Shown here piece by piece: positions 1 through 8,119 of a stretch of 64,000 bases of DNA (its first letter is position 1; the number at the start of each line of letters is the position of its first letter). Where the stretch lies: assembly GCA_017996175.1 (NCBI GenBank), contig JAGOHK010000007.1:28465-92464 (forward strand), in the 5' to 3' direction. Source of the DNA: Leptospiraceae bacterium. GTDB taxonomy: Bacteria; Spirochaetota; Leptospiria; Leptospirales; Leptospiraceae. The notes under the pieces were generated by a model, which was not told where the DNA came from, did not search any database, and was given only the letters and a program-made list of their open reading frames with translations. The position numbers were made by a program, and so were the translations under genes.

Positions 1-258
1 TTCCCGTTTTTTCTCGTCTTCCAATTCTTTTTCAATCCGGTCAGATTTAATTGAATCTTCTAGATTTTTCGCAAGTATGTCATCTCCCTTACTCAAAAAT
101 TTCTTCATTACCTTAGGAGAATAGCCGCTCGGGGACATAGTGATTGCATACCAATTTAGCAGGGAATGTCTATTGTAGATTAGAACCGGGAATGTAATGA
201 GCCAAATGATTCCGATAGCAATTACATAGATAAGATTGTCTTTTAAAATTTTAAGCAA
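1..258 (-). CDS. N-terminal part of a single-pass membrane protein (continues beyond the window)
   Basis: Reading leftwards from a TTG at 258, 86 codons stay open to the window edge. The TTG is preceded directly by an in-frame stop and by a GAGGA ribosome-binding site at 263-267, which makes it the most likely start. The first ~8 residues are followed by a hydrophobic segment (about residues 8-29), then a Tyr/Pro-rich linker, and a strongly charged Lys/Glu stretch at the visible end that looks helical. This suggests a protein anchored by one N-terminal membrane helix. The family is not recognisable from this part. Confidence 0.6.
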   Translation of the reverse strand, partial: MLKILKDNLIYVIAIGIIWLITFPVLIYNRHSLLNWYAITMSPSGYSPKVMKKFLSKGDDILAKNLEDSIKSDRIEKELEDEKKRE

Positions 259-412
259 TTAATCCTCTTCTCGTTTCTTTCTAAAAAAAATTACGTTATT
301 ACTAATAGAATCGTAAAAAAACCCGATTCTGTAAATTAAATTATTGGTTTATTGGGCTCTTTATTTAGTTAAGTACTAGAATCAGACGAATAAGTTTACA
401 GGGTAGAACAAT

Positions 413-2398
413 ATGAGCGTATTTCTTATTTTTATTACATTAATCCTAGGTGCTTTTTCAGCTAACTTTGCCGATTCAGAAAAACTGAAGACTTGTAAGC
501 CAATTCTGGGAGACCCTGACCAAACCGAATACATACCAGACTTTATCCTTTCCCTCGGCTTAAAGGCGCAAGTGCAAGCAAACCATGCAAGAAACAACAC
601 ACAAATTATCGCCTTTCATAAAAAAGCAATCCAGTATTTCCAAGCTTATATTTCCTGTGCCAAAGAACAGAATTTACCTGTGAGCAATACCACCTATTTT
701 CAAAAAGCTACCAGTCATTTTGAAATCAAAGAATGGAATGAAAGTTCTACAGATGTAGATATGGCGCTCAGCCTTTCCGAAAATAAGCAGTACAAAGATG
801 CTTTGATTCTAAAATCCAGACTTCTCATCAAACAAAATAAATTCAAAGAGGCAGCTGACCTTTTAGAGAGTGTAATATCATTTTACTCCGATGATTCAGA
901 CATACTTTATTTTTTAGGTTCTCTCAATGCGGAAATTGAGAATTATCCCAAGACGATTCTTTACTTTACTTCTCTCTATAATTCCATTCAAAAAAAAGAA
1001 GGTAACAGTAAGTATAGAAATTATACTCTCAAATATCTAGGCGATATTTATTCTAAAAAAGGAGACGCCTACAAATCTCTGCACTACTATAAACTTTATT
1101 TAAAATACAAAGAGAATGACCCTGACGTTTTTTTTACTGTTGCGCAAATACTTATCACAATTGGAGAATTCAATGAATCTAGAAGTTATCTAAATAAAAT
1201 TCTTAAAATAACTCCTGACTCAAAGCCCGTCATACAGCTATTAGCCGAAATGCATTTTATAGAAAATAAAATGTTTTCTCTTTCTTACTTCGAAAATTTA
1301 CAGAAAGAAGGTAAAATCAAAGACGAATCATTGTTAGGCTCCATTTACAAGGTATTAACCGGCAAACATAAAGAAGCCGAAGATTATTTTGTAGGAATGT
1401 CCACCAAAAATCCAAACAGGTTATCTCTTCGAATCGCACTCATCATTATCTATTCCAAACTAAAAAAAACTACAGAGCTTGCAAACGAGTTAAGAGCCAC
1501 CTCTGAAATTGCTTATTCCTACAAACAATACAATCTTGCGATAGAGCTTTCTATGCAACTTTTAGAATTATCTCTCACTAACCCAGAACTCAAAATTCGC
1601 CCTGCCATTGTATATGATTTTATTGCTACTTGTTATGAGGACAGCGGTGCACCTTTTTTAGCCATTCACTATATTAGAAAAGCCTTAGATATTTCCGAAA
1701 ATGAGCAGGAAAAAATAAACCTATCTCTCCATTTGGCAAATACATACAGGAATACAAAGATTAAGCGCTACGAAGAATCAAATAAGATCCTGGACACTAT
1801 TGTAAATAGTGGAAATCCAAATGTACATTTTATTTATGGACTCAATTATTTTTCTCTAAATCAATTCAAAGAAAGTATCTCTGCCATTACAAAAGCAATC
1901 ACGATTGATCCCAAAAATCCCAACTACTACTTTTTTAGAGCAAGTGCATTCGAAAAAGATAAACAACTAAAAGAAACGATTCAGGATTTAAAAAAATCTA
2001 TCGAGTTAGACAATACTAATGCGGCTACTTACAATTATATCGGTTATCTTTATACTGAGAATAATATGGAGTTGACGCAAGCTTACGAATACATCAAACG
2101 TGCGGTAGAGTTAGAGCCTGACAACGGATCTTATCAGGACAGTCTTGGTTGGATTTTATTTAAAATGGAAAAACTAAAAGAATCTCTTCACCATCTCAAT
2201 CTTGCAATGCAAATAATGTTAGACAAGAAAGAAGATGACCCTGTAGTCTACGATCATTTAGGAGATTTATTTTATAAACTAAATGATCCAGATAGCGCAA
2301 CCGAGAACTGGAAAAAATCTATAGAGATACAGAATAATAACACGGAAAAAGAAAAAATTCTGCAAAAAATTAAAAATTTAGATATAAATAAATCTTAA
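413..2398 (+). CDS. Exported TPR-repeat protein
   Basis: 661 residues with an N-terminal hydrophobic signal segment (residues 1-17) and a mostly helical body made of tetratricopeptide repeats. TPR signatures (A/G at position 8, Y/F at 11, A at 20, P at 32) are clear around residues 135-290 and again from about 480 to 650, where four consecutive repeats end in DP or EP turns. TPR proteins act as protein-protein scaffolds. With the signal peptide this one is probably periplasmic or attached to the inner face of the outer membrane. It ends 15 nt before a lipoprotein gene, so the two are probably co-transcribed. The specific partner cannot be told. Confidence 0.85.
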   Translation: MSVFLIFITLILGAFSANFADSEKLKTCKPILGDPDQTEYIPDFILSLGLKAQVQANHARNNTQIIAFHKKAIQYFQAYISCAKEQNLPVSNTTYFQKATSHFEIKEWNESSTDVDMALSLSENKQYKDALILKSRLLIKQNKFKEAADLLESVISFYSDDSDILYFLGSLNAEIENYPKTILYFTSLYNSIQKKEGNSKYRNYTLKYLGDIYSKKGDAYKSLHYYKLYLKYKENDPDVFFTVAQILITIGEFNESRSYLNKILKITPDSKPVIQLLAEMHFIENKMFSLSYFENLQKEGKIKDESLLGSIYKVLTGKHKEAEDYFVGMSTKNPNRLSLRIALIIIYSKLKKTTELANELRATSEIAYSYKQYNLAIELSMQLLELSLTNPELKIRPAIVYDFIATCYEDSGAPFLAIHYIRKALDISENEQEKINLSLHLANTYRNTKIKRYEESNKILDTIVNSGNPNVHFIYGLNYFSLNQFKESISAITKAITIDPKNPNYYFFRASAFEKDKQLKETIQDLKKSIELDNTNAATYNYIGYLYTENNMELTQAYEYIKRAVELEPDNGSYQDSLGWILFKMEKLKESLHHLNLAMQIMLDKKEDDPVVYDHLGDLFYKLNDPDSATENWKKSIEIQNNNTEKEKILQKIKNLDINKS

Positions 2399-2413
2399 AA
2401 AAACAGGAACAAT

Positions 2414-3220
2414 ATGAAAAAAATATTCCAACTACTCCTACTATTCTCCTTTTACAGTTTTAATAATTGCAAAACTGATACGTCCATTGTAAATGCGCCT
2501 GATTTTGACGAATCCAAACAAGCACAAAATCTAAAATACACTGATCCTCGCGCGAAGTCGTTAGTCGAAATAGTAGAACGATTAGAAAAAAATTCTAGTT
2601 CTTTTACCGGCGAATTTTCAATGAAAATTCTTTCTGGAGACAAACTAAAAGAGGCAAATAATGTGAATGGGAAAATTTTCTTCGACAAGGTTTCCGGAAA
2701 AGTAAAAATTCAACTCATGGAGCCGTTCTTCGGCTTAATCATTTCTCAAATCGTATCCGATAGCACTACTATTCGAATCAAATCTTCCGGACAGGAAAAA
2801 ATCCACGAACAATCAATGGGAGACATCCACATGATAGATCCTACTTCCCGCAAACCGATTGTTATCCCCTATCCTATCATCTACTTCACCATCGCACAAA
2901 ATTTTATAGAGGAATTTAAATCTGAAAAAAGTTATCTCAGTCCTGGAGAAAAAAGAGTTCTTGTAAAACGTGGAAACGATGAATATAAATACTTTTTTTA
3001 TGATAAAGGTCTATCCTCATTAGAATATACTTCCGAAGAACGAAACATTAAAGCCATCTGTCAAGTTCCAGAGCAATACCGAACAGGTGACCATCCACCC
3101 GGAAGACTCACCACTCGCGTAACCGATATTAGCCTTAATCAAGACACTTCCCAAGTAGACATCCAGTACAAAAACGTTAGGCGAAATGTAAATATTCCTG
3201 CGAGTACGTTTAATTTTTAA
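2414..3220 (+). CDS. Lipoprotein with LolA/LolB-like (DUF4292-type) fold
   Basis: 268 residues. A hydrophobic signal ends in a cysteine at residue 19 (..SFNNC), a loose lipobox of the spirochaetal type. The body starts with a helix (IVEIVERLEKN) followed by alternating short strands with the pattern G-x-F-x-M-K-I and G-K-I-F-F-D, typical of the half-barrel of LolA, LolB and DUF4292 lipoproteins that bind acyl chains. This placement is from pattern, not alignment. The gene follows the TPR gene closely and precedes a WG-repeat lipoprotein by 24 nt, so the three form a likely operon for envelope proteins. A LolB-like role is possible but unproven. Confidence 0.7.
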   Translation: MKKIFQLLLLFSFYSFNNCKTDTSIVNAPDFDESKQAQNLKYTDPRAKSLVEIVERLEKNSSSFTGEFSMKILSGDKLKEANNVNGKIFFDKVSGKVKIQLMEPFFGLIISQIVSDSTTIRIKSSGQEKIHEQSMGDIHMIDPTSRKPIVIPYPIIYFTIAQNFIEEFKSEKSYLSPGEKRVLVKRGNDEYKYFFYDKGLSSLEYTSEERNIKAICQVPEQYRTGDHPPGRLTTRVTDISLNQDTSQVDIQYKNVRRNVNIPASTFNF

Positions 3221-3244
3221 GCTCAACTAGGAAGTGAGCGAATT

Positions 3245-4540
3245 ATGAAACGATACGGTCTTTTATTATTATTTGTTTTATTTTGTGAGTCTTGTGTTTC
3301 TTTTTTGGTAGATGCATTTAACGGGAAAGAACGAACCTACCTTTTCGGCTTCATGGATACTTCTGGAAAAATTGTAATTCCACAGGAATTTGAAGGAGCA
3401 AATAGATTTAACCATGGACTAGCACCTGTAAAAAAAAATAACCTCTGGGGTTACATCAATCTAAAAGGCGAAGTAGTAATTCCCTTTCAGTTTAAATCTG
3501 CAAATGAATTTTCAGACGATCCAGTACTCGCCGCAGTTGAGATAGTAAATCCAGAAGTATCTGAAAAAGGTTGGGGTTATATTGACACAAAGGGTAATTT
3601 CATTATACCCCCTTCTTTTTACAATGCCACTCCATTTCGAGAAGGAGTCGCCGAAGTTGCCACAAAGAAATTCAAATACAAAAATGTTTCTAAGCGATAT
3701 GACAAATACTTTCTCACTAAATCAGGAAAATACATTTATCACAACGGACTTTATTCTTATTACTCCGGTCCGGGTAGGTTTTCGGAAGGACTAATGCCAT
3801 CCTGTAAAGATGGGAAATGGGGATTCAAAGATATAAATGATAATTGGATAATTGAACCAAAATATACGATCGTTGGAAATTTTAAAGAAGGACTTGCACA
3901 TGTGCAGATAACAGACCCTAACCCCTACACAGACTGTGAATTAATTGCAGAGAGAGAACCCTATGGTCTTTGGGGATATATTGATAAAACAGGTAAAGAA
4001 GTAATCGAAAAGAAATTTAGAATGGCTAGTAGTTTTAGCAAAGACGGACTTGCGCTTGTAGATGAAATGTTTCAAACAAAGGATACGATTCCTTCAAAAA
4101 TGTATACTCGCTATTTTATTAACCGCGAGGGAAAAAAAGTTATCGATTTAAAATTTCAAAAAGCAGAAAGTTTTAGGGACTCTGGTTATGCTCTTGTCGG
4201 TCCCGATGAAAAAAATACTCTTTCTCTTAAACCTTACACTACTGCATTTATAGATACAAAAGGAAATAAAAAAGAATTTAAACTGCAAAACAACGAAGAG
4301 ATTTTTTCAGTTAGAGAAGGCACAAAGGAAATGTTTAGGGTCACTTTACAAATCAGACCTGATCCAAATAAGTATGAGCATAAGTACATTAGCCGCTACT
4401 ATTTCACAAAGGATTTAACAGAGGCTACTACGCAAGATTTCCCACCCTGTTTTGGTTGGTTTACTGATCCACCAAATTGTATGACTGGTGATTTTTATGA
4501 AGGACTCGCTTGGATAGCAAAAGAAGTAAAACTAGAGTAG
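3245..4540 (+). CDS. WG-repeat lipoprotein
   Basis: 431 residues. The N-terminus has a signal peptide ending at a cysteine (LFCESC). The rest is a series of WG repeats: G-[FLY]-[IM]-[DN]-x-x-G-K or W-G-[FY]-I-[DN]-x-x-G followed by [VI]-I-P-x-x-F and F-x-x-G-L-A-x-V. At least six units can be seen (near residues 33, 70, 110, 190, 250 and 300). WG-repeat proteins are usually exported beta-rich surface proteins of unknown function, common in Leptospira. A second family member lies at 57486-58676. It follows the lipoprotein gene with a short gap, and an A+T-rich stretch without an obvious hairpin follows it. Confidence 0.85.
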   Translation: MKRYGLLLLFVLFCESCVSFLVDAFNGKERTYLFGFMDTSGKIVIPQEFEGANRFNHGLAPVKKNNLWGYINLKGEVVIPFQFKSANEFSDDPVLAAVEIVNPEVSEKGWGYIDTKGNFIIPPSFYNATPFREGVAEVATKKFKYKNVSKRYDKYFLTKSGKYIYHNGLYSYYSGPGRFSEGLMPSCKDGKWGFKDINDNWIIEPKYTIVGNFKEGLAHVQITDPNPYTDCELIAEREPYGLWGYIDKTGKEVIEKKFRMASSFSKDGLALVDEMFQTKDTIPSKMYTRYFINREGKKVIDLKFQKAESFRDSGYALVGPDEKNTLSLKPYTTAFIDTKGNKKEFKLQNNEEIFSVREGTKEMFRVTLQIRPDPNKYEHKYISRYYFTKDLTEATTQDFPPCFGWFTDPPNCMTGDFYEGLAWIAKEVKLE

Positions 4541-4620
4541 AAATTTTTTCTTTTTATTCTTTCCATATTAACTAATCCTAAGAATTATGTGAAGAAATCC
4601 ATTATAAAAAAGGACACTTT

Positions 4621-5058
4621 ATGAAATCATTCACGATTCTATTTCTATTCAGTTTATCTTTCTTTTCCCTTTTTGCAAATGCTGAATCAGCAGAAAAAGC
4701 AGAGGCTCTGTGTCATTGCCTAAAATCTGCCAAAAGTTCTAACAAACCAGCTGAGAAAAAAGCCTGCCTTGACTTACGAGAAAAACAAGTGAAAGAACTT
4801 GGAAAAGGTTCACCTGCCTATACCTCCTATATAAACCTACTTGGGGAATGCGAACGAGAAATGATGGGTGTATCTAAAACTTCCTCCGAAGGTTCCTATG
4901 AGGATAAAGTCAAATCTGTCTGTGATTGTTTTAAAACTGAGGGTAAACAAAATAAGCCTAAGTGTTTTAAAATGCAATCTGAACTTGGAAAATCATTTAG
5001 CGATGACATAGAAAAAAAGAAAAAGTTTAACTTAGAAACTGGATCTTGTGATAAATAA
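4621..5058 (+). CDS. Small exported protein with duplicated Cys-rich module
   Basis: 145 residues with a clear signal peptide (about residues 1-22, cleavage after FANA). The mature part contains two related modules, each starting with C-x-C-[LF]-K, followed by a Lys-rich stretch, a third Cys in K-[AK]-C-[LF], and a fourth Cys. That gives eight cysteines, an even number compatible with disulfides in the periplasm. I do not recognise the family. An 80-nt gap separates it from the WG-repeat gene; ATG 4621 follows an AAAAAGGACA ribosome-binding region. Confidence 0.75.
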   Translation: MKSFTILFLFSLSFFSLFANAESAEKAEALCHCLKSAKSSNKPAEKKACLDLREKQVKELGKGSPAYTSYINLLGECEREMMGVSKTSSEGSYEDKVKSVCDCFKTEGKQNKPKCFKMQSELGKSFSDDIEKKKKFNLETGSCDK

Positions 5059-5142
5059 TAGCTTTAGCGCTTGTTGCCAAGTTAGTGAATGCTAGACCAA
5101 AAGATCGGTCATTGAGCGATATCGGTGGTATTCAGTTTTTTC

Positions 5143-6479
5143 TCAAATCGAATACTTCTTTCTTTTGCGCCAGAGCGTAGCAATATCTATTTTTAATATA
5201 TCTGCTGCTTCTTTAAAGTCGGATGTGTAAGAAAGAATTTTACTGATATGTTTTTTTCCATTTCTTCTAAAGAAAATAAATCGTCTTTTTTATTTTGAGA
5301 AACAACTCTAAATTCTTCCGGCAAATGGCTAACGTCAATCGAATTTTCTTTTGCTAATACAACTGCTCTATGAATTGTATTTTCTAATTCTCTTACATTC
5401 CCTCTCCACGGGTGGGCTTTTAGTAAAAATAAAGCGTTTCTAGTTAAATCCTTTTTTTTATCTTTGGAGAATTTTTCGATGAAGTGGTTTGCTAAAATTT
5501 CAATGTCCTCTATTCTTTCTCGTAAAGGCAAAATTTTTATAGAAACTCCATTTAAAAGATAGAAAAAATCCGCCTTGAACGTTTTCTCTTGAATAGCCGC
5601 TTCTAGGTTGGTATTGGATGCTGCTATAATTCGAACATTTACTTTTTTTGTTTCGGAATCCCCCGCACTTTCAAATTCTTTGGTTTGAAGAACACGAAGT
5701 AGCCTAGATTGAAAGGCAAACGGCATTTCTCCGATCTCATCTAAAAAAATAGTTCCTCCATCGGCTAATTCAAATTTACCTTTTCGATCTTTAGTTGCTC
5801 CGATAAAGGCATCTTTTACATGACCGAATAACTCACTTTCCAAAAGCCCTTCTGGAATTCCGGCACAATTTACTTTAATGAAAGGTTTGTCTGACCTAGA
5901 ACTTTTTTCGTGAATGTATTCAGCCATTAGCCCCTTACCGGTACCACTTTCTCCACAAATCAGTACACTGATTTCGCTATCCGCGACTTGCTCTGCTATT
6001 TGAATAGTATCGAGGAATTCTTTATTCTGGGTAATGAATTTGCTACTTGCGACCAAGTTATAAAATCGTTCCTTTATTTTTTTCAATTCTGATTTAATAC
6101 TATGATACTCAATTGCCTTTTTTACAAAAAAAGGGAGCTCTTTTACTTCTACAGGTTTTTGTAAGATATGATAAGCGCCCATCTCTACGGCTTTCAAAGC
6201 ATTATCAAACTCTGCAAAACCAGAAATGATAATGACAGGGACATCCGGCGAATACTTTTTAATTTCCTCAAGTACGGCAAACCCACTGAGTGGAGGTACA
6301 TAAATATCTGCAAATACTAAATCAAAATTTTCTTTTTTAATTAGTTCAAGCGCTTCTTGAGAGTTGGCTACTGTATGAATTACATAACCTAGTTCATTTA
6401 AACATAATTCGAATAGTTCCAATAGAGACAAATCATCATCGATGACAAGGATTTTCGATTGTTTGATTTGCATATTCAT
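5143..6479 (-). CDS. NtrC-family sigma-54-dependent response regulator, C-terminus frameshifted
   Basis: An N-terminal receiver domain (acidic pair IDDD, phospho-acceptor in VFADIYVPP, Lys in LQKPVEV) is followed by an AAA+ sigma-54 activator domain with Walker A (GESGTGKG), the GAFIGA-equivalent loop (here DAFIGATK) and Walker B (GGTIFLDEIGEM). The uninterrupted frame ends at 5193, but the DNA to 5143 encodes, in another frame, a standard Fis-type helix-turn-helix (EAADILKIDIATLWRKRKKY) that joins on if the A-run at 5251-5257 had one more base. GGAGG at 6483-6487 supports a start at 6479 or 6473 rather than an upstream ATG. It would activate sigma-54 promoters in response to a kinase; none is adjacent in an operon. 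Confidence 0.85.
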
Positions 6480-6590
6480 TGTCCTCCGATAATACATTCA
6501 TTTTAGTTTAATGCAAGCAGATTACAATTTTTTTAAAGATACTCGAAAGAACAAGAAAGAATTACAAAATCAATTCTAATTTAGGCAAGA

Positions 6591-6608
6591 GGTAAATTTT
6601 GATTTACC
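6591..6608. promoter_or_regulatory. Perfect dyad, possible operator
   Basis: GGTAAAT and ATTTACC form a perfect inverted repeat with a 4-base spacer. It lies about 110 bp upstream of the sigma-54-type regulator start (6479). A related half (ATTTTGATTTACCGCAT) appears at 8076-8092, just upstream of the PAS kinase gene. It may be an operator; no footprint or cognate protein is known from the sequence. Confidence 0.3.
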
Positions 6609-6701
6609 ACATCTCACTTCATTTTGCAATTTTATTTCTATATGCCAATTCATTTTGCAATGCTTTTGTTCTGCAATACTTTTATTGCCATTTTTTTTTA
6701 A

Positions 6702-6855
6702 TAACGTGAATTCGATTTAAGACATTAGAAAGAATAAGTAGCACCTTTAAATGTCATTCCCGAGTTCTTTTGTCGGGAATCTCTACCTCTAAAGATCCCC
6801 GACAGAAAATTTCGGGGATGACAAGAAGGTTAATCCTTACACCGAGTTCACGTTA
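6702..6855. repeat. MITE-like inverted-repeat element, copy A
   Basis: The terminal inverted repeats are TAACGTGAATTCGATTTAAG (6702-6721) and its near reverse complement (6835-6855). Inside is a second, nested inverted repeat, GTCATTCCCG (6753) against CGGGGATGAC (ending 6822). The same ends and core recur at 52226-52411, 52934-53002 and 53087-53230. No transposase is encoded, so it is a non-autonomous element or a large intergenic palindromic repeat. Confidence 0.75.
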
Positions 6856-6952
6856 TTTATTAATAAAATATTTGAGGATACTCTATATTAGACGCAATAT
6901 CCTTTGCATCAGTCAACTGCCCGATGATTTCAATCCACCAACAACGACTTTT

Positions 6953-7732
6953 TCATGCTAGACTTGCTACAAATTCCTGTACTGTAGGAAATATTTTGAT
7001 TCTGCTGCTAGTCAGCAATTCACTACCCCATCGGACTGCCGATCCACCAATCACAATCTGTATTTTTGAGAGGTTTGGTTCCTGCGTGAGGTATTCAAGA
7101 TAGGATACAAGTTTTCCAAATTGGCTACAAACCGCCAGAGATAGACCCAAGTATTTAGGTTTTAACAAGAACAACTGATCGCACAAATCTTTTGCACTCA
7201 ATGATTCCAAAATTGTAAACGTTGGTATTTTATTTAGCATCAGAACCAGTTCCACAAATTGAAGTCCCAAGGTATGCTGATTATCAGATCCCGTTGTCAG
7301 AACAAGGACGGGATTTCTATGCTGACGAAATTCTTGAAAATCTCCTAAGGAAGTATGTACCATCCCAATTGTCTCTGAAATGGCTCGGGTAAAACAATGT
7401 TCGTCACTAACCATGATTTTTCCTTCTCCCCATAACTTTCCCACTTCATACATAAGAGGTTGCATTAAACCAATAATGAAATCAGAGGGACGCAAGTTAA
7501 GAGTAAGACCGTGCAGAAGAAGGACTTTGAACTGATTGGTTTCCCTACAGCGTAAACAAGATCTCAATTCCGAATAGAACGTTGCCAGTTTTCTCGCCTT
7601 CTGGGTATTTTCACCGTCTGCGTAAATCTTGGTTGAATAACAGGCATTACACGTTGAGTGAGTCATCGAATAATCGTCGAAGGGCTCAATTTCATCCATA
7701 TACTGTTGGCAGTACGAACACCACCGAATCAT
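6953..7732 (-). CDS. Free-standing B12-binding sensor with zinc-ribbon-like N-terminus
   Basis: 259 residues. The N-terminus carries two Cys pairs (C-S-Y-C at residues 5-8 and C-N-A-C near 28-31), a zinc-ribbon-like arrangement. About residues 55-125 match the helical B12-binding cap, including W-G-E-G-K-I-x-V-S-D-E-H, the W...EH signature of CarH-type and methionine-synthase-type caps. Residues 140-255 look like the Rossmann-type cobalamin domain, with D-N-Q-H-T-L-G in place of the usual D-x-H-x-x-G, and a late G-G-S-A. There is no MerR DNA-binding domain, so this is not a standard CarH. It is divergent from a multi-PAS kinase. A cobalamin-dependent light or redox sensor is an inference. Confidence 0.75.
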   Translation of the reverse strand: MIRWCSYCQQYMDEIEPFDDYSMTHSTCNACYSTKIYADGENTQKARKLATFYSELRSCLRCRETNQFKVLLLHGLTLNLRPSDFIIGLMQPLMYEVGKLWGEGKIMVSDEHCFTRAISETIGMVHTSLGDFQEFRQHRNPVLVLTTGSDNQHTLGLQFVELVLMLNKIPTFTILESLSAKDLCDQLFLLKPKYLGLSLAVCSQFGKLVSYLEYLTQEPNLSKIQIVIGGSAVRWGSELLTSSRIKIFPTVQEFVASLA

Positions 7733-8119
7733 AGATATTCACCTTTCTTCATTACTTCCCTTTTTCTCATTAGCTTCTTTTTATCTCACAAAAACTAAAG
7801 TCAAGTATTTTAAAAAAGTATTTAAGAATACGAACATTGCAAAATGGAATTCTGTGAGGCAAATAAATAATTACCACATGACACTTCATTTTGCAATTTA
7901 TCACTTCTATTTTGCCTTATTTCGCAATGCTATTATTGTGCAATGTTTTTATTTCAAATATTTTTTTTAAAATTCTTTTTTTGTATTTTTTATAAGTAAA
8001 CTTAATTTACCTGACTTTAGTTTTACGAGACCAAAAGAGGGTCAAGTGAGAAAAAGTAAAGCTACTAAGAGTATAATTTTGATTTACCGCATATCATCTT
8101 TAACAAAGAGAAATTTCTT
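7733..8119. other. Divergent promoter region between B12 sensor and PAS kinase
   Basis: 387 bp of AT-rich DNA with no gene. Positions 7870-7950 repeat, in the same orientation and with divergence, the segment 6602-6690 (TTACCACAT, ACTTCATTTTGCAATTT, GCAATGC, TTTTTATT in the same order). The two copies therefore bracket the B12-sensor gene. The start-proximal part (8075-8092) repeats the ATTTTGATTTACC word again. It presumably carries promoters for both flanking genes. Confidence 0.5.

Larger units (their letters stand above)
6498..6952. other. Gene-free interval with repeats
   Basis: This 455-bp interval holds no convincing gene. It contains a perfect dyad (GGTAAAT-tttg-ATTTACC, 6591-6608), an AT-rich segment with recurrent TTTTGCAAT words (6602-6690) whose diverged copy lies at 7870-7950, and a 154-bp inverted-repeat element (6702-6855). 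A 63-codon open frame at 6770-6961 consists of repeat sequence and is not counted as a gene. Confidence 0.7.

Noticed and set aside
6770..6961. A 63-codon open frame between regulator and B12 sensor
   Set aside because: It consists of the MITE-like repeat and runs into the end of the next gene; composition is that of the repeat.
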